Under the pieces are notes generated by a model that saw only the letters and a program-made list of their open reading frames with translations, had not been told where the DNA came from and searched no databases. DNA of 64,000 bases. Origin: Bacteroidetes bacterium OLB10 (GTDB lineage Bacteria; Bacteroidota; Bacteroidia; AKYH767-A; OLB10). The position numbers and the translations under genes are program-made. Shown piece by piece: positions 17,620-25,719 of this stretch. The DNA is taken from positions 1 through 64,000 of the forward strand of contig LNBX01000048.1 in NCBI GenBank assembly GCA_001567275.1, given 5' to 3'. Position 1 is the first letter of the stretch, and each line of letters opens with the position of its first letter.

Positions 17620-17887
17620 CTACATTTCTTACTCTGGCTCCCATCATCGTTTCCGCCTTAAAATCTGTTTTCAACTCAGCTACATTAAAGTCAACAGGTT
17701 TTGCTGTAGCAGTTGAAGTAGTTGCCTGAGCTTTTGATTTTTTTGAACCGGACAACTGAAAAAATATCACAAGGCCGGCTGTCAATAAAGCAACAACGGA
17801 TGATACAACCAGTACCATCCTGAATGTTATTCTCATCTTCTGCCTTTGTCCGGATCTTAAATTTCTCCTGAATCTGCGTTTACTCAT
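17588..17887 (-). CDS. Small membrane protein with RQKM signature, unknown function
   Basis: A 99-residue protein with a strongly basic N-terminus (MSKRRFRRNLRSGQRQKM), one membrane helix (about 22-45) and a short polar tail outside (SGSKKSKAQATTSTATAKP ...). I do not recognise the family. The basic N-terminus followed by QRQKM matches the LamG-like membrane protein at 13272-14411, so the two are likely related by function. It is the first gene after the terminator at 17941-17968 and its end overlaps the start region of the large T9SS protein gene, so an operon is likely. Confidence 0.62.
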   Translation of the reverse strand: MSKRRFRRNLRSGQRQKMRITFRMVLVVSSVVALLTAGLVIFFQLSGSKKSKAQATTSTATAKPVDFNVAELKTDFKAETMMGARVRNVVETDNRKDNQ

Positions 17888-17940
17888 TCTACAGTTTCCC
17901 CTGAATCTTTATATGAAAAAAATGAAAAAAGGTTGCATAA

Positions 17941-17968
17941 AAAAAGCCGCATTACGGTGCGGCTTTTT
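17941..17968 (-). terminator. Intrinsic terminator of the phosphorelay genes
   Basis: An 11-base stem (AAAAAGCCGCA / TGCGGCTTTTT) with a six-base loop stands 17 bases past the stop of the NtrC-like gene. It ends in a T run on the coding strand and separates the signalling genes from the surface-protein genes. Confidence 0.85.
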
Positions 17969-17984
17969 TAAAATATTACAATTA

Positions 17985-19154
17985 TTACAAATTAACGAAC
18001 ATCAAATCATCTACTGTTATAGAGCCATTGTCTGCAAGAATAGCTGCACGCTCCATCACTGCTTTCAACTCACGTATGTTTCCTGGCCATTCATAGTCGA
18101 GCATAAACTTAGCTGCTTCTTTTGTAACTGTGGCAACAGGAGTTTTATTGGTTTGTGCATATTGTTCAAGAAAATGTTTGGCAAGTAAAATCACATCATC
18201 ACCTCTTTCCTTCAAAGGAGGCAGGTGAATCAGGAATCCCTGAATACGGTAGAATAAATCTTCTCTGAAACGACCTTCTTTAACTTCAAGTGCCAGATTG
18301 CGGTTGGTAGCAGCTACCATTCTGAAATCAAGTTTAATGGTTTTATTACTTCCTATACGCTGCACTTCTTTTTCTTGCAACACACGCAACAATTTTGCCT
18401 GAAGGTTCAATGGCATTTCACCAATTTCGTCCAGAAATATAGTGCCGTCATTGGCCTCTTCAAACTTTCCTATTCTGCGTTCACGGGCATCTGTAAATGC
18501 TCCCTTCTCATGACCGAAAAGTTCACTTTCAATCAATTCTTCGGGGATAGCACTCATGTTTACGGTAACAAAGTTTTTTCTTGCACGCGGTGAATTATAA
18601 TGCAATGCCTTGGCAACAAGTTCCTTTCCTGTTCCGCTTTGCCCTGTCACTAATACCATCATATTGCTTTTTTCTACCTTCTGAATCAGTCGCAACATCC
18701 TCAGCACAGCATTGCTGTTTCCAAGAATATTACTGTACTTATGGCGATCTATAATCTGATCTTTGAGCATTTCATTTTCTTTCTTCAATACCACATTGGC
18801 ACTGAGGTTGGCAATGGAGTTCTCCAGATTTACAAATAAATTGTCGTTCTTAATCAGATAGTCCTGTGCACCGCTTTTGTAAGCATCAACAACCACTTCA
18901 AGGCTTTCCTGACCTGAAACCAACACGCACATAATAGATGAATTGTAACTTTTAATTTTACGCATCAATCCCACTCCATTCATTCCGGGTAAGTGATAGT
19001 CAATAGTCACAATGTCTGGATTGAGATGAAGGTTGTTCAGACAATCCTCTGCTGACTCAAAATGTTGAATCTCGTAATTCGGATTCTTTGATAAAGTCTG
19101 ACGCATGAGGGTAACCATCATGGCATCATCTTCTACAATAAATATCTTCGCCAT
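17985..19154 (-). CDS. NtrC-type response regulator with sigma-54 AAA+ domain, no DNA-binding domain
   Basis: A receiver domain (1-120, phospho-acceptor Asp52 in TIDYHLPGMNG) is joined to a sigma-54 activator AAA+ domain (about 143-370): Walker A GQSGTGKE at 171-178, the sigma-54-contact loop GAFTDA at 218-223 (consensus GAFTGA), Walker B LDE near 242, and WPGNIREL at 356-363. The protein ends at residue 389, just after the AAA+ domain, so the C-terminal Fis-type helix-turn-helix is missing. Enhancer-binding proteins without DNA-binding domains exist and activate from solution. It follows a hybrid kinase by 13 bases and should belong to the same relay. Target promoters are unknown. Confidence 0.88.
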   Translation of the reverse strand: MAKIFIVEDDAMMVTLMRQTLSKNPNYEIQHFESAEDCLNNLHLNPDIVTIDYHLPGMNGVGLMRKIKSYNSSIMCVLVSGQESLEVVVDAYKSGAQDYLIKNDNLFVNLENSIANLSANVVLKKENEMLKDQIIDRHKYSNILGNSNAVLRMLRLIQKVEKSNMMVLVTGQSGTGKELVAKALHYNSPRARKNFVTVNMSAIPEELIESELFGHEKGAFTDARERRIGKFEEANDGTIFLDEIGEMPLNLQAKLLRVLQEKEVQRIGSNKTIKLDFRMVAATNRNLALEVKEGRFREDLFYRIQGFLIHLPPLKERGDDVILLAKHFLEQYAQTNKTPVATVTKEAAKFMLDYEWPGNIRELKAVMERAAILADNGSITVDDLMFVNL

Positions 19155-19167
19155 AGTTATTATTTGT

Positions 19168-21519
19168 TTATGCTTCTTCTTGTTTTAATTCATTTTCAAG
19201 TTCAATACATGCTACAGCGCACTGGTCAGAAACTTTCTTTATAAGAGCCGGCATATCATCCAGATTAATCAACTCTTTTGCATTCTTTTCAATTGCCATA
19301 ACATCCTCATATGTTTCCTTTAAACCTACATAGTTTAAAGAAGGTTTCATTTTGTGTGCTGCCTGTCGCACTTTTTCCCAATCCTTTTGTTGAAGCCCGT
19401 CTTCCAAATCGGTAACTGATGCAGGGATATTGGTGACAAATAAATTCAGAAACTCTCTGATAAAATCTGCATTACCACCTGACATTTCATTCAGGAAGGT
19501 AAGATTGGTGAGTTTTGCTGCATTTGAAACAGGTGCTTCTTCTGAAACCTCAGCAGCACCTGTGTTTTCAACTTCCACGCCCTTATCTTTTCCTGACAAT
19601 TCAATTATTTTATTTTTAACCTCAATTGGATCAAAAGGCTTCGACACATAGTCATTCATTCCATTGGCAAGACATTTTTCCTTCTCTGTTGATGTAGCAT
19701 GTGCCGTCATTGCCAGAATAGGAATATTTTGTTTTTTGCCTGTTAATGTTGTTCGTATTTTTTCAGTTGCAGCATATCCGTTCATCTCCGGCATTTCAAT
19801 ATCCATCAATACTACATCAAAATCTTCTGCAATAATTTTTTCAATTGCTTCTACTCCATTACATGCTTCGCCATGATCAAAACCCCAGTCTTTGATATGC
19901 TTATTAATGATCAATCGGTTAATCTCATTATCCTCTACCACAAGCAATTTTATCTTACCTGAAAAATTGACATGCTTCTCTGCAACTCCTTTGTTTTCTG
20001 TTTCAGCTTCTCCGGGTGCTGGTAATGCAAATGGCATCTCAAACGTAAAAGTTGTTCCTTTTTTCAGAACACTTTCCACTTGTATTTTTCCGTCCTGTAA
20101 TTCAACAATTCTTTTTGCAATACTTAAACCAAGACCGGTTCCGCCATATTTCCTTGTAATATCGTTTCCTGCCTGCGAGAATGATTCAAAGATGGTAGCA
20201 ATTTTATCTTCGGCAATGCCGATACCGGTGTCTGCTACCTTAAATTGAATGCTTGCTGTATTGTCTTTAAAAGTCATCAGATGCACATTCAAAGTAACTG
20301 AGCCCTGATGTGTAAACTTAACAGCGTTTCCCATCAGATTATTTATCACCTGGCTTAATCTTACAGGGTCACCTTTAATTAACTCAGGAAGTTTAGTATC
20401 GTATTCAACTTTTATTTTCACGTTCTTGTCGGTGACACGTGCTTTAAACAATTCGTTAATGGTGTTTACCAGCTCCTTTAAGTTGAAACATACATTTTCA
20501 AATGTCATCTTCTCCGCTTCAATCTTAGAGAAGTCGAGAATATCATTAATAATTACCAGCAGATTATCAGCTGATTTTTTTATTGCATTCAGATAGTGCG
20601 TTTGTTCTTTATCTAGTTTCGATTGCTGAAGAATATTTGTTATACCAATGATTCCATGAATTGGTGTGCGGATTTCATGACTCATGTTAGCAAGGAACTG
20701 CTCTTTCATTTTTTGAGTTTCACTGGATATAATTACTTGTTGCCGCAACTGGTCTTCCTGCTCTTTGTGTCCGGTAATATCTGTTGCAATACCCATCACA
20801 CCTGCAAGCTGGCCATCAGCACCAAAAGATGGAATGTAATGCACTTCAAAAAAGCACCCTTCATACTCCATGTTTTCCTTCACTTCTTTTCCTAACAGCG
20901 CATTTTTTACATCTTTAAGTTTGACAGGAAGTTTATTCCATATTTCAAAAACTGATTTGCCTAACACATCTTCCTCGCAGAGGTTCAGTGTATCCATAGC
21001 ACGGCCTTTGAAAAGTGTAAATATTCCTGATTGGTTTATGTTGAACAGAATTAATTGCGATTTTGAAATCACGGCATTCAGAGTTCGCTCAGTTTGCAAC
21101 AGCACACTCTCCATCGAACTTTGAGAAGTCTTAGACAGCTTATTCTTAAGAGCTGATTTTATGGCATTGGCTATTGTCTCAGGTGATAAGTTTGATTTGG
21201 ATAAATAGTCCACTGCACCTGCCTTCATTATTTCAACTACCACTTTTTCATCAGCCTGTGCTGAAATTACAATTACAGGAGCCTGACCTCCTTGCTGTGT
21301 ATATTCTAAAATAAAATCATAACCTGTAAGACCTGTAAGGTAATAGTCAATAATTAACGTATCATATTCTTTACTCAATGCAGCCTCCATCCCCTGCTCG
21401 TATGTTTCAGCAATGGTCAGGTCAGCATTAAATCCTGAAGATTTTATCGCACGCTTGATAGCTATTCTGTCAACAGCATCATCATCAATCACTAATATAT
21501 TTACTTTTTTCTCAGACAT
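19168..21519 (-). CDS. Cytosolic hybrid histidine kinase, REC-PAS-HisKA-HATPase-REC-HPt
   Basis: A 783-residue phosphorelay protein without membrane segments. Order: receiver (about 5-125, Asp58 in IIDYYLTG), PAS (about 150-255), HisKA with phospho-His281 in ANMSHEIRTP, HATPase with DTGIG and GGTGLGL (about 380-495), second receiver (about 523-640, Asp573 in LMDIEMPEMNG) and a C-terminal HPt domain with His722 in AAHKMKPSL. This allows a full His-Asp-His-Asp relay in one polypeptide. The N-terminal receiver means the kinase itself can be controlled by another phosphodonor. Flanking genes encode a single-domain receiver and an NtrC-type regulator, both likely partners. The sensed signal is unknown. 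Confidence 0.9.
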   Translation of the reverse strand: MSEKKVNILVIDDDAVDRIAIKRAIKSSGFNADLTIAETYEQGMEAALSKEYDTLIIDYYLTGLTGYDFILEYTQQGGQAPVIVISAQADEKVVVEIMKAGAVDYLSKSNLSPETIANAIKSALKNKLSKTSQSSMESVLLQTERTLNAVISKSQLILFNINQSGIFTLFKGRAMDTLNLCEEDVLGKSVFEIWNKLPVKLKDVKNALLGKEVKENMEYEGCFFEVHYIPSFGADGQLAGVMGIATDITGHKEQEDQLRQQVIISSETQKMKEQFLANMSHEIRTPIHGIIGITNILQQSKLDKEQTHYLNAIKKSADNLLVIINDILDFSKIEAEKMTFENVCFNLKELVNTINELFKARVTDKNVKIKVEYDTKLPELIKGDPVRLSQVINNLMGNAVKFTHQGSVTLNVHLMTFKDNTASIQFKVADTGIGIAEDKIATIFESFSQAGNDITRKYGGTGLGLSIAKRIVELQDGKIQVESVLKKGTTFTFEMPFALPAPGEAETENKGVAEKHVNFSGKIKLLVVEDNEINRLIINKHIKDWGFDHGEACNGVEAIEKIIAEDFDVVLMDIEMPEMNGYAATEKIRTTLTGKKQNIPILAMTAHATSTEKEKCLANGMNDYVSKPFDPIEVKNKIIELSGKDKGVEVENTGAAEVSEEAPVSNAAKLTNLTFLNEMSGGNADFIREFLNLFVTNIPASVTDLEDGLQQKDWEKVRQAAHKMKPSLNYVGLKETYEDVMAIEKNAKELINLDDMPALIKKVSDQCAVACIELENELKQEEA

Positions 21520-21530
21520 TCTCCTTAATT

Positions 21531-21971
21531 TTAATCGGGTAAAACAGAAAGATTCCAGTATGAGTTGAGCACACCTATTGCTTCAACTAATTTGTCGAAA
21601 GACACCGGTTTAATGATATAACCTGCTACATTTTTTTTGTATGCCGCCAGTCGGTCCTGATCATCTTTGGAAGTAGTCAGCATAAAAACGCTGATGGTTT
21701 TTAATTCCTCATCATCACGTATAGCACTCAGCAGCTCGAGCCCGTTCATGCGAGGCATATTGATGTCAAGCAACATGATTTTTGGCATGTTTTCATATTT
21801 GGCATTGCCATTTATGCCTTTCAGATGTTCATAAGCTTCTTCTCCATCACGTGCAATCAGCAATGGGTTGGTAATATTATTTTTTGCAAACGCACGCTTC
21901 ACAACCATTCGGTCTATCTCATCATCTTCAACAAGTAAAATGCTTGGTAATTCATCAGTCATCATACTCAT
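21531..21971 (-). CDS. Single-domain response regulator
   Basis: A stand-alone receiver of about 145 residues with VEDDEID acidic pocket residues, the phospho-Asp in MLLDINMPRMNG, the conserved Thr in MLTTSKDD and the Lys in IIKPVSF. It has no output domain, like Rcp1/CheY-type relay proteins. I place the start at the Met at 21971 (MSMMTDELPSILLVEDDE; another Met is at 21965); the frame is open to 22007, but the extra residues are unlike a receiver. It is the first gene of a three-gene relay; the kinase starts 11 bases later. Confidence 0.85.
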   Translation of the reverse strand: MSMMTDELPSILLVEDDEIDRMVVKRAFAKNNITNPLLIARDGEEAYEHLKGINGNAKYENMPKIMLLDINMPRMNGLELLSAIRDDEELKTISVFMLTTSKDDQDRLAAYKKNVAGYIIKPVSFDKLVEAIGVLNSYWNLSVLPD

Positions 21972-22007
21972 ACAATTTTTTTTAGTATGACTTATACTGA
22001 ATAACAC

Positions 22008-22303
22008 CTGTTAAGTTACCTGCATCTTCACTGACTCCGGGAAAGCTTTTGTAAGAAATTTGAATTTTCGTTCAAAATCAGACACTCCGGCTGCGGCATT
22101 TACTCACTTCATGAGTTCGCCTTTCGGATTGAAAAATATTTTAAAGTAAAAATCCTGCTCCGATATTTTCGAAGAGATTCCTTCACATTTTATTGTCTGC
22201 GTTTAAATGTAAAGAATCAATGACGAAACCAGTTCTTATCTATTCTTTTATAAAAATCCCACTTACATTATTGAGAGTTCTGCAACATGGCCTCAAAACA
22301 AAA
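22008..22303. other. Intergenic stretch before the phosphorelay operon
   Basis: About 300 bases without a gene, between the first phosphorelay gene and the efp terminator. I see no clear TTTG/TAnnTTTG promoter, no sigma-54 -24/-12 element I would defend and no RNA element. It presumably holds the relay operon's promoter and leader. Confidence 0.4.
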
Positions 22304-22327
22304 AAAGCGAACTGTTTAGTTCGCTTT
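22304..22327 (-). terminator. Intrinsic terminator of efp
   Basis: A ten-base stem AAAGCGAACT / AGTTCGCTTT with a GTTT loop lies 21 bases past the efp stop, with A/T runs on its flank. Confidence 0.82.
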
Positions 22328-22347
22328 CTCATATTCCCTTTAAAATC

Positions 22348-22908
22348 CTATTTCACTCTTTCCACATAGGTACCTGTGCGGGTATCTACTTTTATTTTTT
22401 CTCCTTCATTCACAAACAATGGAACCTGTACCACAGCACCTGTTTCAAGTGTTGCTGCCTTCAAAGTGTTGGTAGCTGTATCACCTTTTACTCCGGGTTC
22501 ACTGTAAGTAATCACCAGTTCTACAAAAGTAGGTGGTTCTGCAAGAATTGGATTATCTCCTTCGAATGCAATCTTCAGCATCATTTCCTCTTTCAGATAT
22601 TTGGCACCGTCACCAATCATCACTTCAGGAATGTAATGTTGTTCAAAAGTTTCGTTGTCCATCACTACCAGATTCTCTCCGTCTTTATAAAGGTATTGCA
22701 TCATTTTGTATTCAACACGTGCTACCTCTACCGACTCACCTGCTCTGAAACGGTTCTCGGCAAGTTTTCCGTTTTTCAGGTTGCGTAATTTAGCCTGATA
22801 AAATGCCCTGAGGTTACCGGGTGTGCGGTGTTGGTATTCCACTACCTGATAAAGTTCACCGTTGAAACGTATTACCGAACCTATACTAATATCTCCTGTA
22901 TCTGCCAT
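22348..22908 (-). CDS. efp: Translation elongation factor P
   Basis: EF-P enters the ribosomal E site and helps form peptide bonds at polyproline stretches. The 186-residue protein has the three beta domains of the family and ends in VDTRTGTYVERVK. The modified tip loop, PGKGQAF in E. coli with Lys34, reads PGNLRAF here, so Asn32 takes the lysine's place and an Arg sits two residues on. No EpmA, EpmB or EarP gene is in the window. The start ATG at 22908 has no Shine-Dalgarno sequence, usual for Bacteroidota. Confidence 0.96.
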   Translation of the reverse strand: MADTGDISIGSVIRFNGELYQVVEYQHRTPGNLRAFYQAKLRNLKNGKLAENRFRAGESVEVARVEYKMMQYLYKDGENLVVMDNETFEQHYIPEVMIGDGAKYLKEEMMLKIAFEGDNPILAEPPTFVELVITYSEPGVKGDTATNTLKAATLETGAVVQVPLFVNEGEKIKVDTRTGTYVERVK

Positions 22909-22995
22909 TTTCTTTTTTTATTATATGATTAAATTAAACAAAACAGGCAACGTAAATAAACCGCTGCCTGTATGAAGTATTCTCAACTGAGGTTG

Positions 22996-23445
22996 TTATG
23001 CATTGTCAACAACATCAAAGTTTACTTTAGCTTTAATGTCGCGGTGCAATGCAACTTCAGCAGTGTAAGTGCCGGTTTTACGAATGTGTTCTTCAGGCAT
23101 TGAGATTTGCTTCTTGTCAATGGAATATCCCATTTTTTTCAGTGTATCAGCAATGTTCTGTGAAGTAACTGATCCGTATAACTTGCCATTCTCTCCAACT
23201 TTGGCATTGATAGTAAGAGTAACACTTGAAATAGCATCTGCTAATTTTTCTGCATCACCTTTTATCTTAGCCATCTTATGAGCACGTTGCTTCATTGTTT
23301 CAGCATGCACTTTCATGTTGGCTTCGCTTGCAATAACTGCAAATCCGCGTGGTATCAGGTAATTTAGTCCGTAACCGTTTTTAACTTTTACGACTTCATC
23401 GGCATAACCGAGGTTCTTGATGTCTTGTTTTAAAATCACTTCCAT
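22996..23445 (-). CDS. rplI: 50S ribosomal protein bL9
   Basis: A 149-residue bL9: N-terminal rRNA-binding domain (MEVILKQDIKNLGYADEVVKVKNGYGLNYLIPRG), long connecting helix (about 45-75) and C-terminal domain. Third gene of rpsF-rpsR-rplI, starting 16 bases after rpsR. The start is preceded by a strong Shine-Dalgarno sequence AAGGAGGG (coding strand, 23453-23460) with a seven-base spacer, unusual in this phylum. Confidence 0.97.
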   Translation of the reverse strand: MEVILKQDIKNLGYADEVVKVKNGYGLNYLIPRGFAVIASEANMKVHAETMKQRAHKMAKIKGDAEKLADAISSVTLTINAKVGENGKLYGSVTSQNIADTLKKMGYSIDKKQISMPEEHIRKTGTYTAEVALHRDIKAKVNFDVVDNA

Positions 23446-23452
23446 GTTAATT

Positions 23453-23460
23453 CCCTCCTT
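23453..23460 (-). promoter_or_regulatory. Strong Shine-Dalgarno site of rplI
   Basis: AAGGAGGG stands seven bases before the ATG. It is complementary to the CCTCC of the 16S 3' end in this window. Most other genes here lack such a site. Confidence 0.8.
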
Positions 23461-23461
23461 G

Positions 23462-23731
23462 TTATTTTAACAAATCACCTACATAAGGCATTAAAGCAAG
23501 ATGTCTTGCACGTTTTACTGCCTGACCAACTTTGCGCTGATACTTTAAAGAAGTACCTGTGATTCTGCGTGGCAACAATTTGCCTTGCTCATTCACAAAC
23601 TTCAATAAGAAATTAGCGTCTTTATAATCAATATACTTGATACCAAGTTTCTTGAAACGGCAATATTTTTTCTTTGCTGTTTCTACTGCTACAGGATTTA
23701 AATACCTGATTTCTCCTTGTTTTGAACTCAT
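23462..23731 (-). CDS. rpsR: 30S ribosomal protein bS18
   Basis: An 89-residue bS18 with the family core [29 protein letters not shown]. It pairs with bS6 on the platform of the 30S subunit, next to the 16S 3' end. The start has a strong Shine-Dalgarno AAGGAGG at 23740-23746 with an eight-base spacer. It lies 15 bases after rpsF. Confidence 0.97.
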   Translation of the reverse strand: MSSKQGEIRYLNPVAVETAKKKYCRFKKLGIKYIDYKDANFLLKFVNEQGKLLPRRITGTSLKYQRKVGQAVKRARHLALMPYVGDLLK

Positions 23732-23739
23732 TTTATTTT

Positions 23740-23746
23740 CCTCCTT
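23740..23746 (-). promoter_or_regulatory. Strong Shine-Dalgarno site of rpsR
   Basis: AAGGAGG, eight bases before the rpsR ATG, a full match to the anti-Shine-Dalgarno core. Together with the rplI site it makes this operon stand out from a background with almost no such sites. Confidence 0.8.
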
Positions 23747-24115
23747 TTATTTAGCAGTTTCTACTTCGGTTTCTTTCTTCTTCAACTCCGCATTCTTTCT
23801 TTTCTTTTCGTTGTAAGCAATTGCATGCTTATCGAGTGCAACAGTTAAAAACCGCATTACACGCTCATCGCGTTTGTATTCGATTTCCAACTTATTGATG
23901 AGTTCTCCGCCTGACTGAAACTCGATCAGATAATAGAAGCCCGTGTTCTTCTTCTGTATCGGGTAGGCAAGCTTGCGTAATCCCCAATTGTTCTCGTGAA
24001 CAATCTTGGCACCATTGTCGGTGAGGATTTTCCTGAATTTGTCAACCGCTTCATTCATTTGCTCATTGCTGAGTACGGGTGTTAGAATGAACACGGTTTC
24101 GTACTGATTTGACAT
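23747..24115 (-). CDS. rpsF: 30S ribosomal protein bS6
   Basis: A 122-residue bS6 ([20 protein letters not shown] ... [25 protein letters not shown]) with a basic, Lys/Glu-rich C-terminal tail. First gene of the bS6-bS18-bL9 operon. In contrast to the next two genes it has no Shine-Dalgarno site; TATATATA-rich sequence precedes the start. Confidence 0.97.
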   Translation of the reverse strand: MSNQYETVFILTPVLSNEQMNEAVDKFRKILTDNGAKIVHENNWGLRKLAYPIQKKNTGFYYLIEFQSGGELINKLEIEYKRDERVMRFLTVALDKHAIAYNEKKRKNAELKKKETEVETAK

Positions 24116-24506
24116 TTGTTTATATATATTTCAGTTTAATAGCCTATTTTTAAACGGACGGCAAAGATAGAAACTTATCCCTTTCATTAAAACATTTCTT
24201 CCATTTTTTATTCAGATGAATCCTTTGGGCATATTGTGAGGAAAATTCACAAGATTCTTTATTAAATATTTAATTGAATATGATTAATTTACTACATTTA
24301 TTATCAATTATTTACAATATAATAAAGTCAGAGCGTTTGGTTCGGCAGCATGTGTCAGCTATCACAACTTTTTCAATACTGAATCAAACCGGTTGTTCTC
24401 AAAAAATATAGCCTACATTGCCTTCATCAATAATTATAGTACACCTGGATCTTCAAATATTTGCCAAAGAAATGAGTGCTTAACTTTATTTTCGCGCCCT
24501 CAGATT
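24116..24506. promoter_or_regulatory. Divergent intergenic region, rpsF leader and trmB upstream region
   Basis: About 390 bases. On the minus strand TATCTTTG (24162-24169) fits the -7 box TAnnTTTG and would give rpsF a leader of roughly 40 bases. That leader contains a weak hairpin GTTTAA / TTAAAC. Toward trmB the sequence is very AT-rich and I see no convincing promoter. A reading frame in phase with trmB runs back to 24393, but that part does not look like TrmB. Confidence 0.5.
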
Positions 24507-25220
24507 ATGGGAAAAGACAAACTCAAGCGTTTTGCAGAAATGGAAACCTTTCAGAGGGTGTTTCAGCCTCAGGTGGATTATCATTCACCCGAACACGAGT
24601 TAAGAGGTTGCTGGAACGAAAAAGTGTTTTTCAATACACATCCTATTGTTCTGGAATTAGGATGCGGCAGAGGCGAATACACCGTTGAATTAGCCAAACG
24701 TTATCCCGACAAAAACTTTATCGGCATTGACATAAAAGGAGCACGAATCTGGCGTGGAGCCAAAACCATCAATGACGAACAAATCCTCAATGCAGCGTTC
24801 TTACGAATCAGGATGGAAACAATTGAGAAGTTCTTTAACAGAGCTGAAGTGAGTGATATTTGGATCACCTTTCCCGACCCTCAACCTCGCGAAGCAAAAG
24901 AAAATAAACGGCTCAGTTCATTGTTGTTTCTGAAACGTTATGCTTCTTTTCTTAAACCTGATGGAATTATACACCTGAAAACAGACAATTTTCCTTTGTA
25001 TGATTATACTTACAATCTTGTTGAATCTATAAATGCTTCAGTGATTGCTGCTACTGACAACCTCTACCACTCAACTGACATTCCTCTAAATCTCGACATC
25101 AAAACGGCTTACGAAAAAAAATACCTCGCTGAAGGCAAACCTATTTGCTATCTGGCCTTCCGACTGCCTTCTGATTTTATCAGTAAGATTTCTTTTGCAA
25201 AGTCTGATCAATTGCCGTAA
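24507..25220 (+). CDS. trmB: tRNA (guanine-N7-)-methyltransferase
   Basis: SAM-dependent enzyme that makes m7G46 in the tRNA variable loop. SAM motif LELGCGRGEYTVELAKRYP, then FIGIDIKGARIWRGAKT and the family hallmark ITFPDPQPREAKENKRL. I choose the ATG at 24507 (MGKDKLKRFAEMETF), giving 237 residues; the frame is open to 24393, but the extra 38 residues have no family resemblance. The 3' end overlaps the convergent NadR-like gene by 41 bases. Confidence 0.93.
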   Translation: MGKDKLKRFAEMETFQRVFQPQVDYHSPEHELRGCWNEKVFFNTHPIVLELGCGRGEYTVELAKRYPDKNFIGIDIKGARIWRGAKTINDEQILNAAFLRIRMETIEKFFNRAEVSDIWITFPDPQPREAKENKRLSSLLFLKRYASFLKPDGIIHLKTDNFPLYDYTYNLVESINASVIAATDNLYHSTDIPLNLDIKTAYEKKYLAEGKPICYLAFRLPSDFISKISFAKSDQLP

Positions 25221-25719
25221 CGGCATGTTCCATTCTTTTCATTCCAGTTCCGGAGATAATCTGAAAAGGAATATTGAAAAATTTTAATTCTCGTACATAA
25301 ATGTCAAACAATTCCTTCCGCTTATGCGGATGTTCTCTTAGAGGATCGTATTGCCAAGGCATATCAATATCCATCAACAGGTGAATTAGATAATCCTGCT
25401 CTTTGATTTTTTCAATTATCCAAGGCTCTGTTCTTCCGTATTTAAAATCACTCCACACCTTGATGACTATTAAATTGGTATCGCAAATAAGCAGTTGCTT
25501 GGCTTGCGTACTCAATTTCTCCTCCGCTTCCAGTTGTTGAAGTGCTATTTTTCCCAAATCATCATAGTCATACTGTCGGGATAAATTTTCAAGATAAGTT
25601 CTTGCCACCTCGGGCACCCATTCTGTTTGATAATGTTCAGCTAATTGTTTGCTTAACTCCGTCTTACCTGTTGATTCAGGCCCTACAACAGCAATTTTAA
25701 TTGCTTTCTTCATGAGCAA
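25180..25719 (-). CDS. NadR-like nicotinamide riboside kinase
   Basis: A 179-residue P-loop kinase resembling the C-terminal kinase domain of NadR: Walker A GPESTGKT near the N-terminus, VPEVARTYL, and DPLREHPHKRKELF. It probably phosphorylates nicotinamide riboside to NMN in the cytosol. It lacks the adenylyltransferase and DNA-binding domains of enteric NadR. Its start overlaps the pnuC end by 10 bases, which supports the salvage role. The AAA-family alternative name found in databases adds nothing. Confidence 0.83.
   Translation of the reverse strand: MLMKKAIKIAVVGPESTGKTELSKQLAEHYQTEWVPEVARTYLENLSRQYDYDDLGKIALQQLEAEEKLSTQAKQLLICDTNLIVIKVWSDFKYGRTEPWIIEKIKEQDYLIHLLMDIDMPWQYDPLREHPHKRKELFDIYVRELKFFNIPFQIISGTGMKRMEHAVTAIDQTLQKKSY

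Noticed and set aside
18375-21124. Open frames on the plus strand opposite the kinase and regulator genes
   Set aside because: They are antisense shadows of well-supported domains and have no start signals or family features.
24393-24506. N-terminal extension of TrmB to 24393
   Set aside because: The 38 extra residues have no TrmB resemblance, and the Met at 24507 gives a typical start.
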